41,862 nucleotides of DNA from Flavobacteriaceae bacterium (lineage in GTDB: Bacteria > Bacteroidota > Bacteroidia > Flavobacteriales > Flavobacteriaceae). Positions within the stretch are counted from its first letter, which is position 1, and every line of letters starts with the position of its first letter. Position numbers and translations under genes: made by a program. This document shows, in pieces, positions 20,443 through 29,632 of the stretch. The notes beneath the pieces are model-generated. The model worked only from the letters and a program-made list of their open reading frames with translations. It searched no databases and was not told the DNA's origin. Location: contig JABSPO010000052.1 of the NCBI GenBank assembly GCA_013214625.1, positions 1 to 41,862 on the forward strand. The letters run 5' to 3'.

Positions 20443-21603
20443 ATGAAGAAAATATTTTTATTACTGATAAGTATAATATCAATTAAAGCCGAAGCACAGA
20501 CTTCGGCTTTAGCTGTTGCAGATAGTTTGTTTCAGTTAGGCAGCTATAGTAAAGCTATTTCGTTTTATGAAAAGGATGTAGATAAAAGCTCCTATAGCCA
20601 AACTAAAATAGCAAAAGCTTACATAGGGTTGGGAACTTATAGGAAAGCAATACCGTATTATAAAACTATTGTTTTAAATGATAGTACTCAACTGATTACT
20701 CAATATGAATTGGGGAAATTATATTATAAAACCAAAGCTTCAGAAAAAGCATTTAATTGTTTTAAAAAATTAATTGAAAAGGATAAACACAACCCGAATT
20801 TTAGATATCAATTAGGGCTGGTTCAATTACAAGCCAAAGATAAAAAGCACATTGAATCCTTCAGAAAATCTGTTGCTTTAGATCCATATCATTTAAAAAG
20901 TATCAAACAACTATGTAAATATTTTTTAAAGAAAAGTAGCTGGGGGTCTTTTAATAAATATAATGAGTTAGGATTACAAAATTATCCAGAGATTGAAGTT
21001 TTAGTAAATTATAAAGCACAAGCATGTTTCAACCAACAACAGTATAAAAAAGCCATTATATACTTTACTAAGTTATACGAAAGAGATTCTAAAAATAAGT
21101 TTGTGCTCTATAGATTGGGGTTGGCAAATCATATGCTAATGAAGTATGAGGAAGCAATTTCGTTTTATGAAAAAGCTATCCAATAGGATAAAACTAATGG
21201 AGATTATCATACGCAACTTGGGCTGGCGTATTTGGGCACAGAATCTTATAAAAAGTCATATCGTCATTTAATACAAGCTTTGGTTTATAATAATGTAAAG
21301 GTAGATAGTGAGTATTACAACTTAGGGGTATTGCATAAAGAGCAAAAGCAATATGGAAAGGCAATAAAGATGTTTCAAAAAGCCCTATCGGAGAATAAAT
21401 ATAATAATAAAGCTAAATTTGAACAGGTATTATGTGCCGATAATTATTATAAAACTAACGAAAGTAAATTAGAGTTATATCAAGAATATAAGCTCTATTT
21501 TGAAGGAGAAAATAAAAGGAATGATGAAATTGTAAACTCAAGAATAAGTCACTTTAAAGAATTAATACATTTGGAAGGAAGTACGAAACAGGTACAGAAG
21601 TGA
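20443..21603 (+). pseudogene. tetratricopeptide-repeat protein interrupted by one in-frame TAG at 21184-21186
   Basis: ORFs 20443-21186 and 21232-21603 are in the same frame; 21187-21231 reads DKTNGDYHTQLGLAYL, so TPR continues through the stop (EKAIQ*DKTNGDYHTQLGLAYLGTES). Confidence 0.85.
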
Positions 21604-21658
21604 TTATAGAACACTGTCCTTAATGTATTGCTTTATAGTTACCAATAAAAAAGAAAAG

Positions 21659-21702
21659 CGTCAACTCGAGTGGTTTTCGTTAGAAAATTGTATCGAGAAT
21701 AG
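21659..21702 (+). repeat. dispersed repeat family B copy
   Basis: CGTCAACTCGAGTGGTTTTCGTTAGAAAATTGTATCGAGAATAG. Confidence 0.8.
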
Positions 21703-21770
21703 TTTTTTCAGTGTTGAAATTTAGTTATCGATACAAAACGAATTATCTTTAGTACTTATAAAATCATTCC

Positions 21771-22331
21771 ATGAAACAAAAAGTATTATTTATAGATAGA
21801 GACGGAACAATAATTAAAGAAACTACCGATGAAAAAATTGACTCTTTTAATAAGTTAGTATTCTATCCAAAATCAATAGTTTCTTTACATAAAATAGCTA
21901 AAAAACTTGATTTTGAATTGGTAATGATTACTAACCAAGATGGCTTGGGGACTTCCTATTTTCCGGAAGATACCTTTTGGCCTGTACAAAACTTTGTTGT
22001 TGACACCTTTAAAAATGAAGGAGTAACTTTTAAGGAAATTTACATTGATAAAACCTTCCCAAAGGATAACGCTCAAACACGTAAGCCAAATACAGGTTTA
22101 TTGACGTCTTATTTTTCTGAGAACTATGATTTGGAAAACTCGTTTATGATAGGCGATCGATTAACCGATATGGAATTAGCGAAAAACTTTGGAGGGAAAG
22201 GAATTTTTATCAATGATAAAACGCATCTAGGGACTAATGAAATAACCATAAAAAGAGAAGAGTTGGATAAGCATATTGCATTAGAAACGAATGACTGGAA
22301 TGCTATTTATAAGTTTTTAAAAGTATTATAA
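21771..22331 (+). CDS. HAD-superfamily histidinol-phosphatase-like protein (HisB N-domain type)
   Basis: KVLFIDRDGTIIKE, LVMITNQDGLGT, CRK-like QTRKPNTGLL, SFMIGDRLTDMELAKNFG; no imidazoleglycerol-phosphate dehydratase domain follows. Confidence 0.85.
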   Translation: MKQKVLFIDRDGTIIKETTDEKIDSFNKLVFYPKSIVSLHKIAKKLDFELVMITNQDGLGTSYFPEDTFWPVQNFVVDTFKNEGVTFKEIYIDKTFPKDNAQTRKPNTGLLTSYFSENYDLENSFMIGDRLTDMELAKNFGGKGIFINDKTHLGTNEITIKREELDKHIALETNDWNAIYKFLKVL

Positions 22332-22340
22332 TTTGGATAT

Positions 22341-22444
22341 TTAATCCCACCAGTGGGTTTAATTTCCCGTCCCGATAGCTATCGGTATATCTTGGACTAC
22401 AACTGTTACTGTTAATTCATGCCTCGTGTGCTTGTACCGAGGGT
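22341..22444. repeat. dispersed hairpin-rich intergenic repeat family A
   Basis: CCCACCAGTGGG, perfect CCGATAGCTATCGG (22372-22385), CCTCG...CGAGG hairpins; aligns with 17608-17714. Confidence 0.85.
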
Positions 22445-22467
22445 ATTTTTCAAAAATTAATATACAT

Positions 22468-23379
22468 ATGGGAGATTCACATGAAGGACATGACCATGGT
22501 CCAAGTAACTTAAAAAGTATTAATAGTGCTTTTTATATCGGTATTTTTTTAAATGCTGTTTTTACAGCTATTGAATTTATAGTAGGTTTTGCAAATAACT
22601 CATTGGCTTTAATTGCTGATGCAACACATAATTTAAGTGATGTAGCAAGTTTAATAATCTCACTTATCGGAATGCGATTAGCACAAAAATCCGCAACGAA
22701 ATTATATAGTTACGGGTATAAAAAAGCATCAATTTTAGCTTCAATGATTAATGCTGTATTATTGCTTTTTGTCGTATTTACTATTGTAAAAGAAGCTGTA
22801 GATCGGTTTAATTCTCCTCCGGAAGTTGCTGGTAAAGTGATCATAATTACTGCTTTAATAGGGGTGTTAATTAATACAGTTTCTGCGTATTTATTTTATA
22901 AAGGACAAAAAGATGATATTAATGTAAAAGGTGCGTTTTTACACTTAATGGTTGATGCTTTGGTGTCTGTAGGAGTAGTAATATCAGGGATTGTTATTTA
23001 TTATACCAACTGGAATGTTGTTGATCCAATAATTAGTTTGGTAATAGGAGTTGTGATTTTATTAACCACTTGGGGATTGTTTAAGGAAAGCTTAAAATTG
23101 ACTCTAGACGGGATTCCAAAAGGGATTGATTTTAATAAAATAGAAGCAATGATAAGGAATGTTAATGATGTATTGGATGTACACCATATTCATATTTGGG
23201 CATTGAGTACAAAAATGAATGCATTAACAGCTCATATAGTCATAGATGCTGAAATGAGTATGGCTAAAATTCAAAAACTTAAAAAAGTAATTACGCATAA
23301 ATTAACACATGAAAATATCAAGCATATTACCCTTCAAATTGACACAGAAGGGGATTGTGAAGATGTTGACTGTAGTTAG
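22468..23379 (+). CDS. cation diffusion facilitator (CDF) family transporter
   Basis: MGDSHEGHDHGP His-rich N-terminus, NSLALIADATHNLSDVASL, HLMVDALVSVGVV, HHIHIWALSTKMNALTAHI. ORF track opens at 22426 inside repeat A; 22468 is the likely start. Confidence 0.95.
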   Translation: MGDSHEGHDHGPSNLKSINSAFYIGIFLNAVFTAIEFIVGFANNSLALIADATHNLSDVASLIISLIGMRLAQKSATKLYSYGYKKASILASMINAVLLLFVVFTIVKEAVDRFNSPPEVAGKVIIITALIGVLINTVSAYLFYKGQKDDINVKGAFLHLMVDALVSVGVVISGIVIYYTNWNVVDPIISLVIGVVILLTTWGLFKESLKLTLDGIPKGIDFNKIEAMIRNVNDVLDVHHIHIWALSTKMNALTAHIVIDAEMSMAKIQKLKKVITHKLTHENIKHITLQIDTEGDCEDVDCS

Positions 23380-23424
23380 TTTATATTACAGTATTTTCGT
23401 ACTTTTCCAGTCTAAATCATTGAT

Positions 23425-23937
23425 TTGAAGAAAGCTGTTGCTATTATTTGTGTTTTATTATTTTGCTCTTGTAATTATTTTGAGAAGCAAAAAATTCATG
23501 CTACAGATGAGTTAATTCAAGAGCGACTAGATTCACTAGACACTTCTACTATTGATAAATTCCCTATATTTAATAAAGACTGTGAACAACTAGATCATGA
23601 CTTAACCGCAGAAAAATATTGTTTTATAACGTCTTTAAGTAGCTATATTGGGAATTCATTATTTGAAAACAAGTTGGTGCTAGAAAATGAGTTGGACACC
23701 ACTTTTCAAGTAGCTATTGAAATTTCTGATAGCGGAAAAGTAACTATTATGTCATTCACAATTGATGCCCTTTTAAAAGAAAGCATCCCTCAGATAGAAG
23801 AATTAGTACAACAAAGTATTGATGAATTGCCAGAAGTACAACCAGCTTTAAAGAAAATCCAGTCAGGAGAGTTAGTTCCTGTAAAAACACATTTTATTAT
23901 TTCAATACGAGTTGTGGCAAAAATTTCGAATAATTAA
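23425..23937 (+). CDS. hypothetical lipoprotein, possible TonB-C-like fold (TTG start)
   Basis: MKKAVAIICVLLFCSCNYFEKQ lipobox; FQVAIEISDSGKVTIMSFTI...PEVQPALKKIQSGELVPVKTHFIISI resembles TonB C-terminal-like proteins. Confidence 0.65.
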   Translation: MKKAVAIICVLLFCSCNYFEKQKIHATDELIQERLDSLDTSTIDKFPIFNKDCEQLDHDLTAEKYCFITSLSSYIGNSLFENKLVLENELDTTFQVAIEISDSGKVTIMSFTIDALLKESIPQIEELVQQSIDELPEVQPALKKIQSGELVPVKTHFIISIRVVAKISNN

Positions 23938-23956
23938 TATTTGTAGGGATTTAAAA

Positions 23957-24097
23957 CGTCAGTTCGAGTGGTTCTCATATAGTGAAACGGAATGAAAATT
24001 AGTCTGCCCTCAACTTGATTGAGGGAGAAGAAGGACTTCTCGATACGAAATTACTTTCCATTGCATTCCAAATAATTTCACTCGAAGTGACGACGTC
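23957..24097. repeat. long composite copy of repeat family B, with inverted ends
   Basis: Starts CGTCAGTTCGAGTG, ends CACTCGAAGTGACGACGTC; internal CCCTCAA-CTTGA-TTGAGGG hairpin. Confidence 0.75.
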
Positions 24098-24179
24098 ATT
24101 ATTTTCATTTGTTTTTGAAAAAAAAATATAACTCCTCGAAGTAAGTAAGCCTTAATAATTAATGCCACTGGTGGCTGGC

Positions 24180-24880
24180 TTACCTAATAGCCAATCGTCT
24201 CATTAAACGCAATACTTCAACTTATAACCAAATTAGTGATCACTAATAATCCCCAAGTCGCTAACCATTCACTACTTTTTGGAGCTTTATTTCATTTACG
24301 GTCTATAAAATCAATGTCTATTAATAATGAAAATTCCGCAGTTAGTGCCGCTAACACATTAAATACCAAAGCAAACCAATTATCTCTCCAGATATAACTA
24401 GTGTTAATACCGAAAAAACTAAGAATCCATGTAATGATATATACTCGTAGATACAATAATGATGGTGCTTTTTAATTGTATGATCAGTTTTGTTTTATAC
24501 AGGATAATCATCACTAAAAAAATAATTAGCGTTACACCTATTACTTGAAACGGATAGTTTGGGTAGTTGGTGTATATGTACACTAAAAGCTCCTAAAAAC
24601 ACCCCTTTTGCAAAGCATAGATAGGCGCTAAAAAGGACGCCCAATGATGTCGTATTGAAATTACAAGACTAATTACAATGGCAGCTAGCATAACACCTGA
24701 AGCAAACCATTTAATAGAATTCCCTTCATAATACCAATACCAAACTGCAGCAGCTTTAATTGTTAATAGACACATACAAAAAAACGATTTCAGGAAAATT
24801 CCTGAAACCGTTTTTTTATTTGTAGCACTTGCTTTTTTATCCAAAAAAATGGGACTGAAAGCAGGGTTTGATGTTTTAAA
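24180..24880 (-). pseudogene. decayed Bax-inhibitor-1/YccA-family membrane protein
   Basis: Minus strand, piecewise: TSNPAFSPIFLDKKAS..TVSGIFLKSFF..SIKWFASGVMLAAIVISLVISIRHHWASFLAPIYALQKG (24593-24844 ORF and upstream), then YIYTNYPNYPFQVIGVTLIIF, WFALVFNVLAALTAEFSLLIDIDFIDRK*NKAPK, WLATWGLLV, WL*VEVLRLMRRLAIR*; frameshifts and stops between. Confidence 0.85.
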
Positions 24881-24901
24881 AAAATGTATCGAGAAGATTA
24901 G

Positions 24902-25777
24902 TTACATGTTAAACTTGTACCCTAAACGTAAATCTAAAGGAGTATTTCCTTGATTGTCAAAATTAATTAAAGCAAATAATTCATTAGCGGACAAGGTGAT
25001 GTAACCGTTTCCTAAATTAATGTCAGCACCCAGTCCTAAAATGATAGGAGCATCTAAAGCTGAGCCTGAACTTTTTGTGACAGTAGTTATAGCTCCAACA
25101 GTATCTGTTCTTTCTGATTTAGAAAAAGTATAAGTAGCAAAGGTAGCTTGTGGATATATTGAAAAAGACTCTTTGTTGATTACTCTAAATCTATAAAAGA
25201 ACCCAAATTGACTAGAAGAATATTTGAAATCATCAGCTTTCAAACTTTGTTTAAAAGTTAATCCTAATGAATGTCTTGATCGTTTTTCATCATATACTTC
25301 AGCTTCCGCTCCAAAAACAGGAACAAGTGTATTGTTTGGGTTCGTAACAAACGGGTTGTTTGACATTCCTCCAAATACTCCTAGTCGAGCTTTGGTAACT
25401 GGTCGTTCAGCTTGTAATCTGTAATCTATATCAGAAGCTTTGTTATAATTGTCAACGTATGTCTTTAAGCTTCCAAGGGTAAGGTTAACTTTAGAAATAT
25501 CCATTCCAGCATCAGCTGTAAGGATACTTAGTACACCTTTATACTCATCTTGGTATTTTCCGTTTTCATCTTTTGTATTACTTAATTCTGTAAGCGAATC
25601 ATCTTTTTTTATAAAATAACGATACTCTCCATCGGCTATAACATAAAACAAAGATGCTTTACCAGTAATTTCTTCTGTGAGTTCATATGATTTTCCATCA
25701 ATCGTATGTGTCATTTGAGCAAAGGAAGAGCTGCTTAAAAATAGTGTAAAAAGGAATGTTATAATGATTTTATTCAT
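24902..25777 (-). CDS. predicted outer-membrane beta-barrel protein, signal peptide
   Basis: MNKIIITFLFTLFLSSSSFAQ signal; alternating-pattern strands (RHSLGLTFKQSL, SSQFGFFYRFRV) ending DLRLGYKFNM. Confidence 0.65.
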   Translation of the reverse strand: MNKIIITFLFTLFLSSSSFAQMTHTIDGKSYELTEEITGKASLFYVIADGEYRYFIKKDDSLTELSNTKDENGKYQDEYKGVLSILTADAGMDISKVNLTLGSLKTYVDNYNKASDIDYRLQAERPVTKARLGVFGGMSNNPFVTNPNNTLVPVFGAEAEVYDEKRSRHSLGLTFKQSLKADDFKYSSSQFGFFYRFRVINKESFSIYPQATFATYTFSKSERTDTVGAITTVTKSSGSALDAPIILGLGADINLGNGYITLSANELFALINFDNQGNTPLDLRLGYKFNM

Positions 25778-25874
25778 GGTGATTTTATTGTAGTTAAACC
25801 TCGCTATTGAGTAATTTTGATAAAAATAAAAAATAAAAATGTAATAAACTGATTTTAGCAGGCAAATAGTGCTA

Positions 25875-26480
25875 TTAACGAACAGGCAATTTCAATGACC
25901 AATTATTACGAACAGAAAGATATCTAATAACAACAACTGTTAGCATTGAAATTAGCATATTTAGCGTTGATATGCCTGAGATTTGTTCTAAGGCTAAAAA
26001 GACTAGTCCACCAGCTAAACATGCTGAAGCATAAATTTCTTTTCGGAATATTAATGGGACTTCATTGGTTAAAACGTCACGAATAATCCCTCCAAATACA
26101 GCTGAAACAATTCCCATCAGAATTGCTATAGGAGGCTCAAGCCCAACTGAAAGCGTTTTTTGTAAGCCTAAAATAGTAAAAAGCCCTATACCAATTGTAT
26201 CAAAAAAGAACATGCTTTTTCGAAGTTTTAAAATACGGTTTTTGAATAAATATGAAAGTAGTAAGGCAGCAACAATTGTCCACAAGTAATTTAGGTCAGT
26301 CATCCAACCAACGGGAGTCTGACCGATTAACATATCTCTGAGAGTCCCTCCACCAACAGCGGTTACCATACCAATAATACTAGCGCCTACTACATCAAAT
26401 TTACTGTCAATTGCTGTAAGGATACCACTAATAGCGAATACTAATGTTCCTACAATATCAAGGATATAAATCCAATCCAT
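25875..26480 (-). CDS. trimeric intracellular cation channel (TRIC/UPF0126) family protein
   Basis: DIVGTLVFAISGILTAIDSKFDVVGASIIGMVTAVGGGTLRDMLIGQTPVGWM; SAVFGGIIRDVLTNEVPLIFRKEIYASACL. Confidence 0.93.
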   Translation of the reverse strand: MDWIYILDIVGTLVFAISGILTAIDSKFDVVGASIIGMVTAVGGGTLRDMLIGQTPVGWMTDLNYLWTIVAALLLSYLFKNRILKLRKSMFFFDTIGIGLFTILGLQKTLSVGLEPPIAILMGIVSAVFGGIIRDVLTNEVPLIFRKEIYASACLAGGLVFLALEQISGISTLNMLISMLTVVVIRYLSVRNNWSLKLPVR

Positions 26481-26536
26481 AAAATGAGATTTAAATTAGG
26501 TTGTAAAAATAAGTTAATTTGAATTGAATGTGCAGT

Positions 26537-27658
26537 CTATTTATTAAAAAGCCTGTCTTTCCATACAAACGGACTTAATAAACTTGATACTGCAATGTAC
26601 ACAGTGAAAAATGGGTAAAACAGGAGCGTTTTTAAAAATGATAAATAGTTGATTTTATTTTGATATAAATGAGCAGTTTTAAAAATAAGCAACGTGTCAA
26701 TTGCAAATTTAGGGACTATAAGTACTAAGAAAACAGGGTTAATTATACCGATAATTAAGGCTACTCCAATTCCAATATTTGTAAAGAATACGATGACTCC
26801 AATACCCTTTGCAAAGTTGTTTTTGAAATGAGTTGCTTTGGCAGCCCAACGTTTGCGTTGTTGAACCAGCTCACTCCAGTTTTTAGTGGGATAAGTAGTT
26901 ACCAAGGCTTTAATATCTTTTAAAAATAAAACCTTTGATTTATCATGCGCTACAAAGTTTTCTAATAAAAAAACATCATCACCACTGGCAATAAAATCAT
27001 TGTCTTTAAATCCGTTTAGCTTTAAAAACAACTCTTTTTTATATGCAAGGTTAGCGCCGTTAGCCATAAAGGGTTGTTGAATTCCAAAACCACCAATGGT
27101 AGCTCCTTGCATACTCAAAAAATCAATAAGTTGAAACTGATGTAAAAAGGAACTATTACTTTTAAAACTCACTGGAGCAACGAGCATATTAGGGTTATTC
27201 TCACAAATACTAGCACTGAAACTAGAAAGCCATGTTTTAGGAAGTATGCAATCAGCATCAGTAGCAAGAATCCAATTGTGTTTTGTACTAGAAATAGCAG
27301 TACTAATGGCATCTTTTTTAGGAGAGTTGGATTGCCTTAGGGTTTTAATTGTTTTTAGATCAATAGCTGGATTGTTAACGCAAAACTGATTAATGATTTC
27401 TAGCGAATTATCAGTTGATTCATCATCAACTAAAATAATTTCATATAATGATTTATTGTATTCAACTTCGGCAATGGAATTTAATAAACCAGGTAAGTTT
27501 TCAGCTTCATTTCTGAATGGGATAATAACTGAAAACGGAGTAGTGTAGTCATGATTGTTTGTTATTGGTTTTAACTTGTCAAACCCAATAGTGAATAGCA
27601 GAATAAGTACTACGTACAAACAAATTAGTAGCCCAAATATGTAAAAAAAGAATAGCAT
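26537..27658 (-). CDS. family 2 glycosyltransferase, membrane-associated
   Basis: TPFSVIIPFRNEAENLPGLLNSI, EIILVDDESTDNSLEI, WILATDADCILP, QQRKRWAAKATHFKN, C-terminal TM helices. Confidence 0.92.
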   Translation of the reverse strand: MLFFFYIFGLLICLYVVLILLFTIGFDKLKPITNNHDYTTPFSVIIPFRNEAENLPGLLNSIAEVEYNKSLYEIILVDDESTDNSLEIINQFCVNNPAIDLKTIKTLRQSNSPKKDAISTAISSTKHNWILATDADCILPKTWLSSFSASICENNPNMLVAPVSFKSNSSFLHQFQLIDFLSMQGATIGGFGIQQPFMANGANLAYKKELFLKLNGFKDNDFIASGDDVFLLENFVAHDKSKVLFLKDIKALVTTYPTKNWSELVQQRKRWAAKATHFKNNFAKGIGVIVFFTNIGIGVALIIGIINPVFLVLIVPKFAIDTLLIFKTAHLYQNKINYLSFLKTLLFYPFFTVYIAVSSLLSPFVWKDRLFNK

Positions 27659-27694
27659 ATTATATCAAATTAAGTTTAAAATGATTGGTTGTGA

Positions 27695-27785
27695 ATTTAA
27701 TTATTTTTTGATTTATCAAGGCAAAAAAATAAAGCATAGCCTTAGCTACGGTATATTTTTTTAACGATGAAAAATCGAAAAAGAA
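27695..27785. repeat. imperfect inverted repeat (hairpin) between GT2 and flippase-like genes
   Basis: Left TTTGATTTATCAAGGCAAAAAAATAAAGCATAGCC versus right GGTATATTTTTTTAACGATGAAAAATCGAAAAA (reverse-complement related). Confidence 0.6.
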
Positions 27786-27821
27786 ACTATTGACATCAGT
27801 TATTTTGAATTTCATTTGATG

Positions 27822-28799
27822 TTACTCCTGGTTCAATTTAAAATTTAATACAAAATAACTTCCTATTGTTGCTGGAAAAGCAAAATTGAATAACCACATT
27901 AAAGTAGTAATTGCTAATACAACAAATTCATTAGCGCCTACAAAACTAAACAACCATACCGCAATACTTCCTTTAACGATAACATCTAAAATGAAAATAG
28001 TTGGTATAACCGAAACTAACAAGTACATACTGGTAATAAAAGCCATTGCTTCAAGGTATGAAATGTCAATAGCAAACAACCAAATTAAAAAATAAAATTG
28101 ATGTGCAAAAACGACATATTTTAATAGGGACAAACACCCTGTAGTTACTATCGTTCGTCGGTGTAGGTTTTTGAAAAACCTACTTAATTTCGAAAAGGAA
28201 TATCCTTTTATGGTGTGTTTTTTACGAGATGAATAGGTGAATAAAAAAAACAAAAAAACAATTCCTAAAACACCAAATCGGATAGCTTTATAGTAAAAAA
28301 CAGGCATGCTATATGTGTCAACAACATACCATAAACCGATACTACCGAAAATAACCGTTGCACCAAGTTGTGCTAAGTTACCTACTAAGTTTAATCCGAG
28401 GATTTTTTTCCGAGATGTTTTAGGATAATATATAGCTTTAGCTCCGTACTCTCCAATTCTGTTAGGCGTAATGATTGATGTGGTTAATGAACCAAGTGAT
28501 TGTTTGATTGCTTCTGTAAAAGGAATGGCCTTAATTTCATTTACAAGGGTTTTCCATTTTAAACTTTCTAAACTCCAATTCAGTAAGCTAAATACAATGA
28601 GTATAACAATATTGATAGGAGTAATCACTTTATTGTCATGTAGCAATTGCAAGAAATATTCAAAATCTAAAGTATCATTATGCAGTAGCTTTTGATAAAT
28701 AAAAAAACCAGCACCAAAAACGATCGCTAACTTTATCGCCATAAAAGCAATTTGCTTTAGGCGAATACGTAAAGTGTGGATACTATTGTGCTTGGTCAT
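27822..28799 (-). CDS. lysylphosphatidylglycerol-synthase-TM / flippase-like (UPF0104-type) membrane protein
   Basis: SLNWSLESLKWKTLV, LGSLTTSIITPNRIGEYGAKAIYYPK, LVGNLAQLGATVIFGSIGLWY. Confidence 0.8.
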   Translation of the reverse strand: MTKHNSIHTLRIRLKQIAFMAIKLAIVFGAGFFIYQKLLHNDTLDFEYFLQLLHDNKVITPINIVILIVFSLLNWSLESLKWKTLVNEIKAIPFTEAIKQSLGSLTTSIITPNRIGEYGAKAIYYPKTSRKKILGLNLVGNLAQLGATVIFGSIGLWYVVDTYSMPVFYYKAIRFGVLGIVFLFFLFTYSSRKKHTIKGYSFSKLSRFFKNLHRRTIVTTGCLSLLKYVVFAHQFYFLIWLFAIDISYLEAMAFITSMYLLVSVIPTIFILDVIVKGSIAVWLFSFVGANEFVVLAITTLMWLFNFAFPATIGSYFVLNFKLNQE

Positions 28800-28846
28800 T
28801 AGTTTTTAGTAAGTTTGTAAATAACAATTACAATGAAATCAAAATA

Positions 28847-28890
28847 CGTCAATTCGAGTGATTTTTGTTGAAAAATTGTATCGAGAATAG
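28847..28890 (+). repeat. dispersed repeat family B copy (left arm of inverted pair)
   Basis: CGTCAATTCGAGTGATTTTTGTTGAAAAATTGTATCGAGAATAG. Confidence 0.88.
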
Positions 28891-28932
28891 TATTTTGTAA
28901 CATACAAACCGCAAATTATAAAATTTAAACAG

Positions 28933-29568
28933 ATGAACAGATTTAGTATTGTATTATTCTTTGTATTCCTTTCAAATTTAATAACAGCCCAAACATTAAC
29001 TATTGATTTAGGGGTAGGTTTTAATAAACCTTCAGACGATTTTGGCACTATATATGAAGCAAAACCAGTTAACGGATTAACTGTTGATGCAGGACTTCGT
29101 TATATGTTTAAAAAGAAATTAGGAGCAAAATTAGACATAGGGTTTAATCGTTACGGTGAAGGTGGTGATTCTCCAGAATTCAAAGCCAATTACACCAGAG
29201 TGAATTTGCAAGCATATTATAATGTTTGGGATCATTTATATGATTTACAAATGCGTTTGCCGGAGCGCATTGGTGTGTTTTTACATGCCGGACCAGGAAT
29301 GTCATTCCTCAAACCATTAAGTGAACCTTATATTAACAATAAAAGTAGTAATTTTAATGTAATGGCGGGTGTGGCTGTTCATTATGGAGTTACTGATAGA
29401 GTATCGATATTTGTTGATGCGTCTAATATATTTAATATGGGGCAAAAAATAAATTATGAAGGGTCTGTTTTAGCCGATAAAATAAATTCGTCAATGGCTA
29501 ATTTAACTTTCGGAGTAAGTATTTCGATTAATTCAGATTGTTACTTCTGTGACAAGCCGGAAATGTAA
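28933..29568 (+). CDS. predicted outer-membrane beta-barrel protein
   Basis: MNRFSIVLFFVFLSNLITAQ signal peptide; LDIGFNRYGEG, ANYTRVNLQAYYNV, LPERIGVFLHAGPGMSFL, NLTFGVSISIN. Confidence 0.8.
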   Translation: MNRFSIVLFFVFLSNLITAQTLTIDLGVGFNKPSDDFGTIYEAKPVNGLTVDAGLRYMFKKKLGAKLDIGFNRYGEGGDSPEFKANYTRVNLQAYYNVWDHLYDLQMRLPERIGVFLHAGPGMSFLKPLSEPYINNKSSNFNVMAGVAVHYGVTDRVSIFVDASNIFNMGQKINYEGSVLADKINSSMANLTFGVSISINSDCYFCDKPEM

Positions 29569-29632
29569 TTATTTGGGCGTTCCCAAGTAGAAAAAACTTG
29601 GTCAGGTTGTCCGCTATATCTTTTTACGAATG

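Noticed and set aside
24779-24815. AACGGTTTCAGGAATTTTCCTGAAATCGTT hairpin with T/A tails, looks like a terminator
   Set aside because: It lies inside the BI-1/YccA-like reading frame and encodes the conserved TVSGIFLKSFF segment, so it is better explained as coding remnant.
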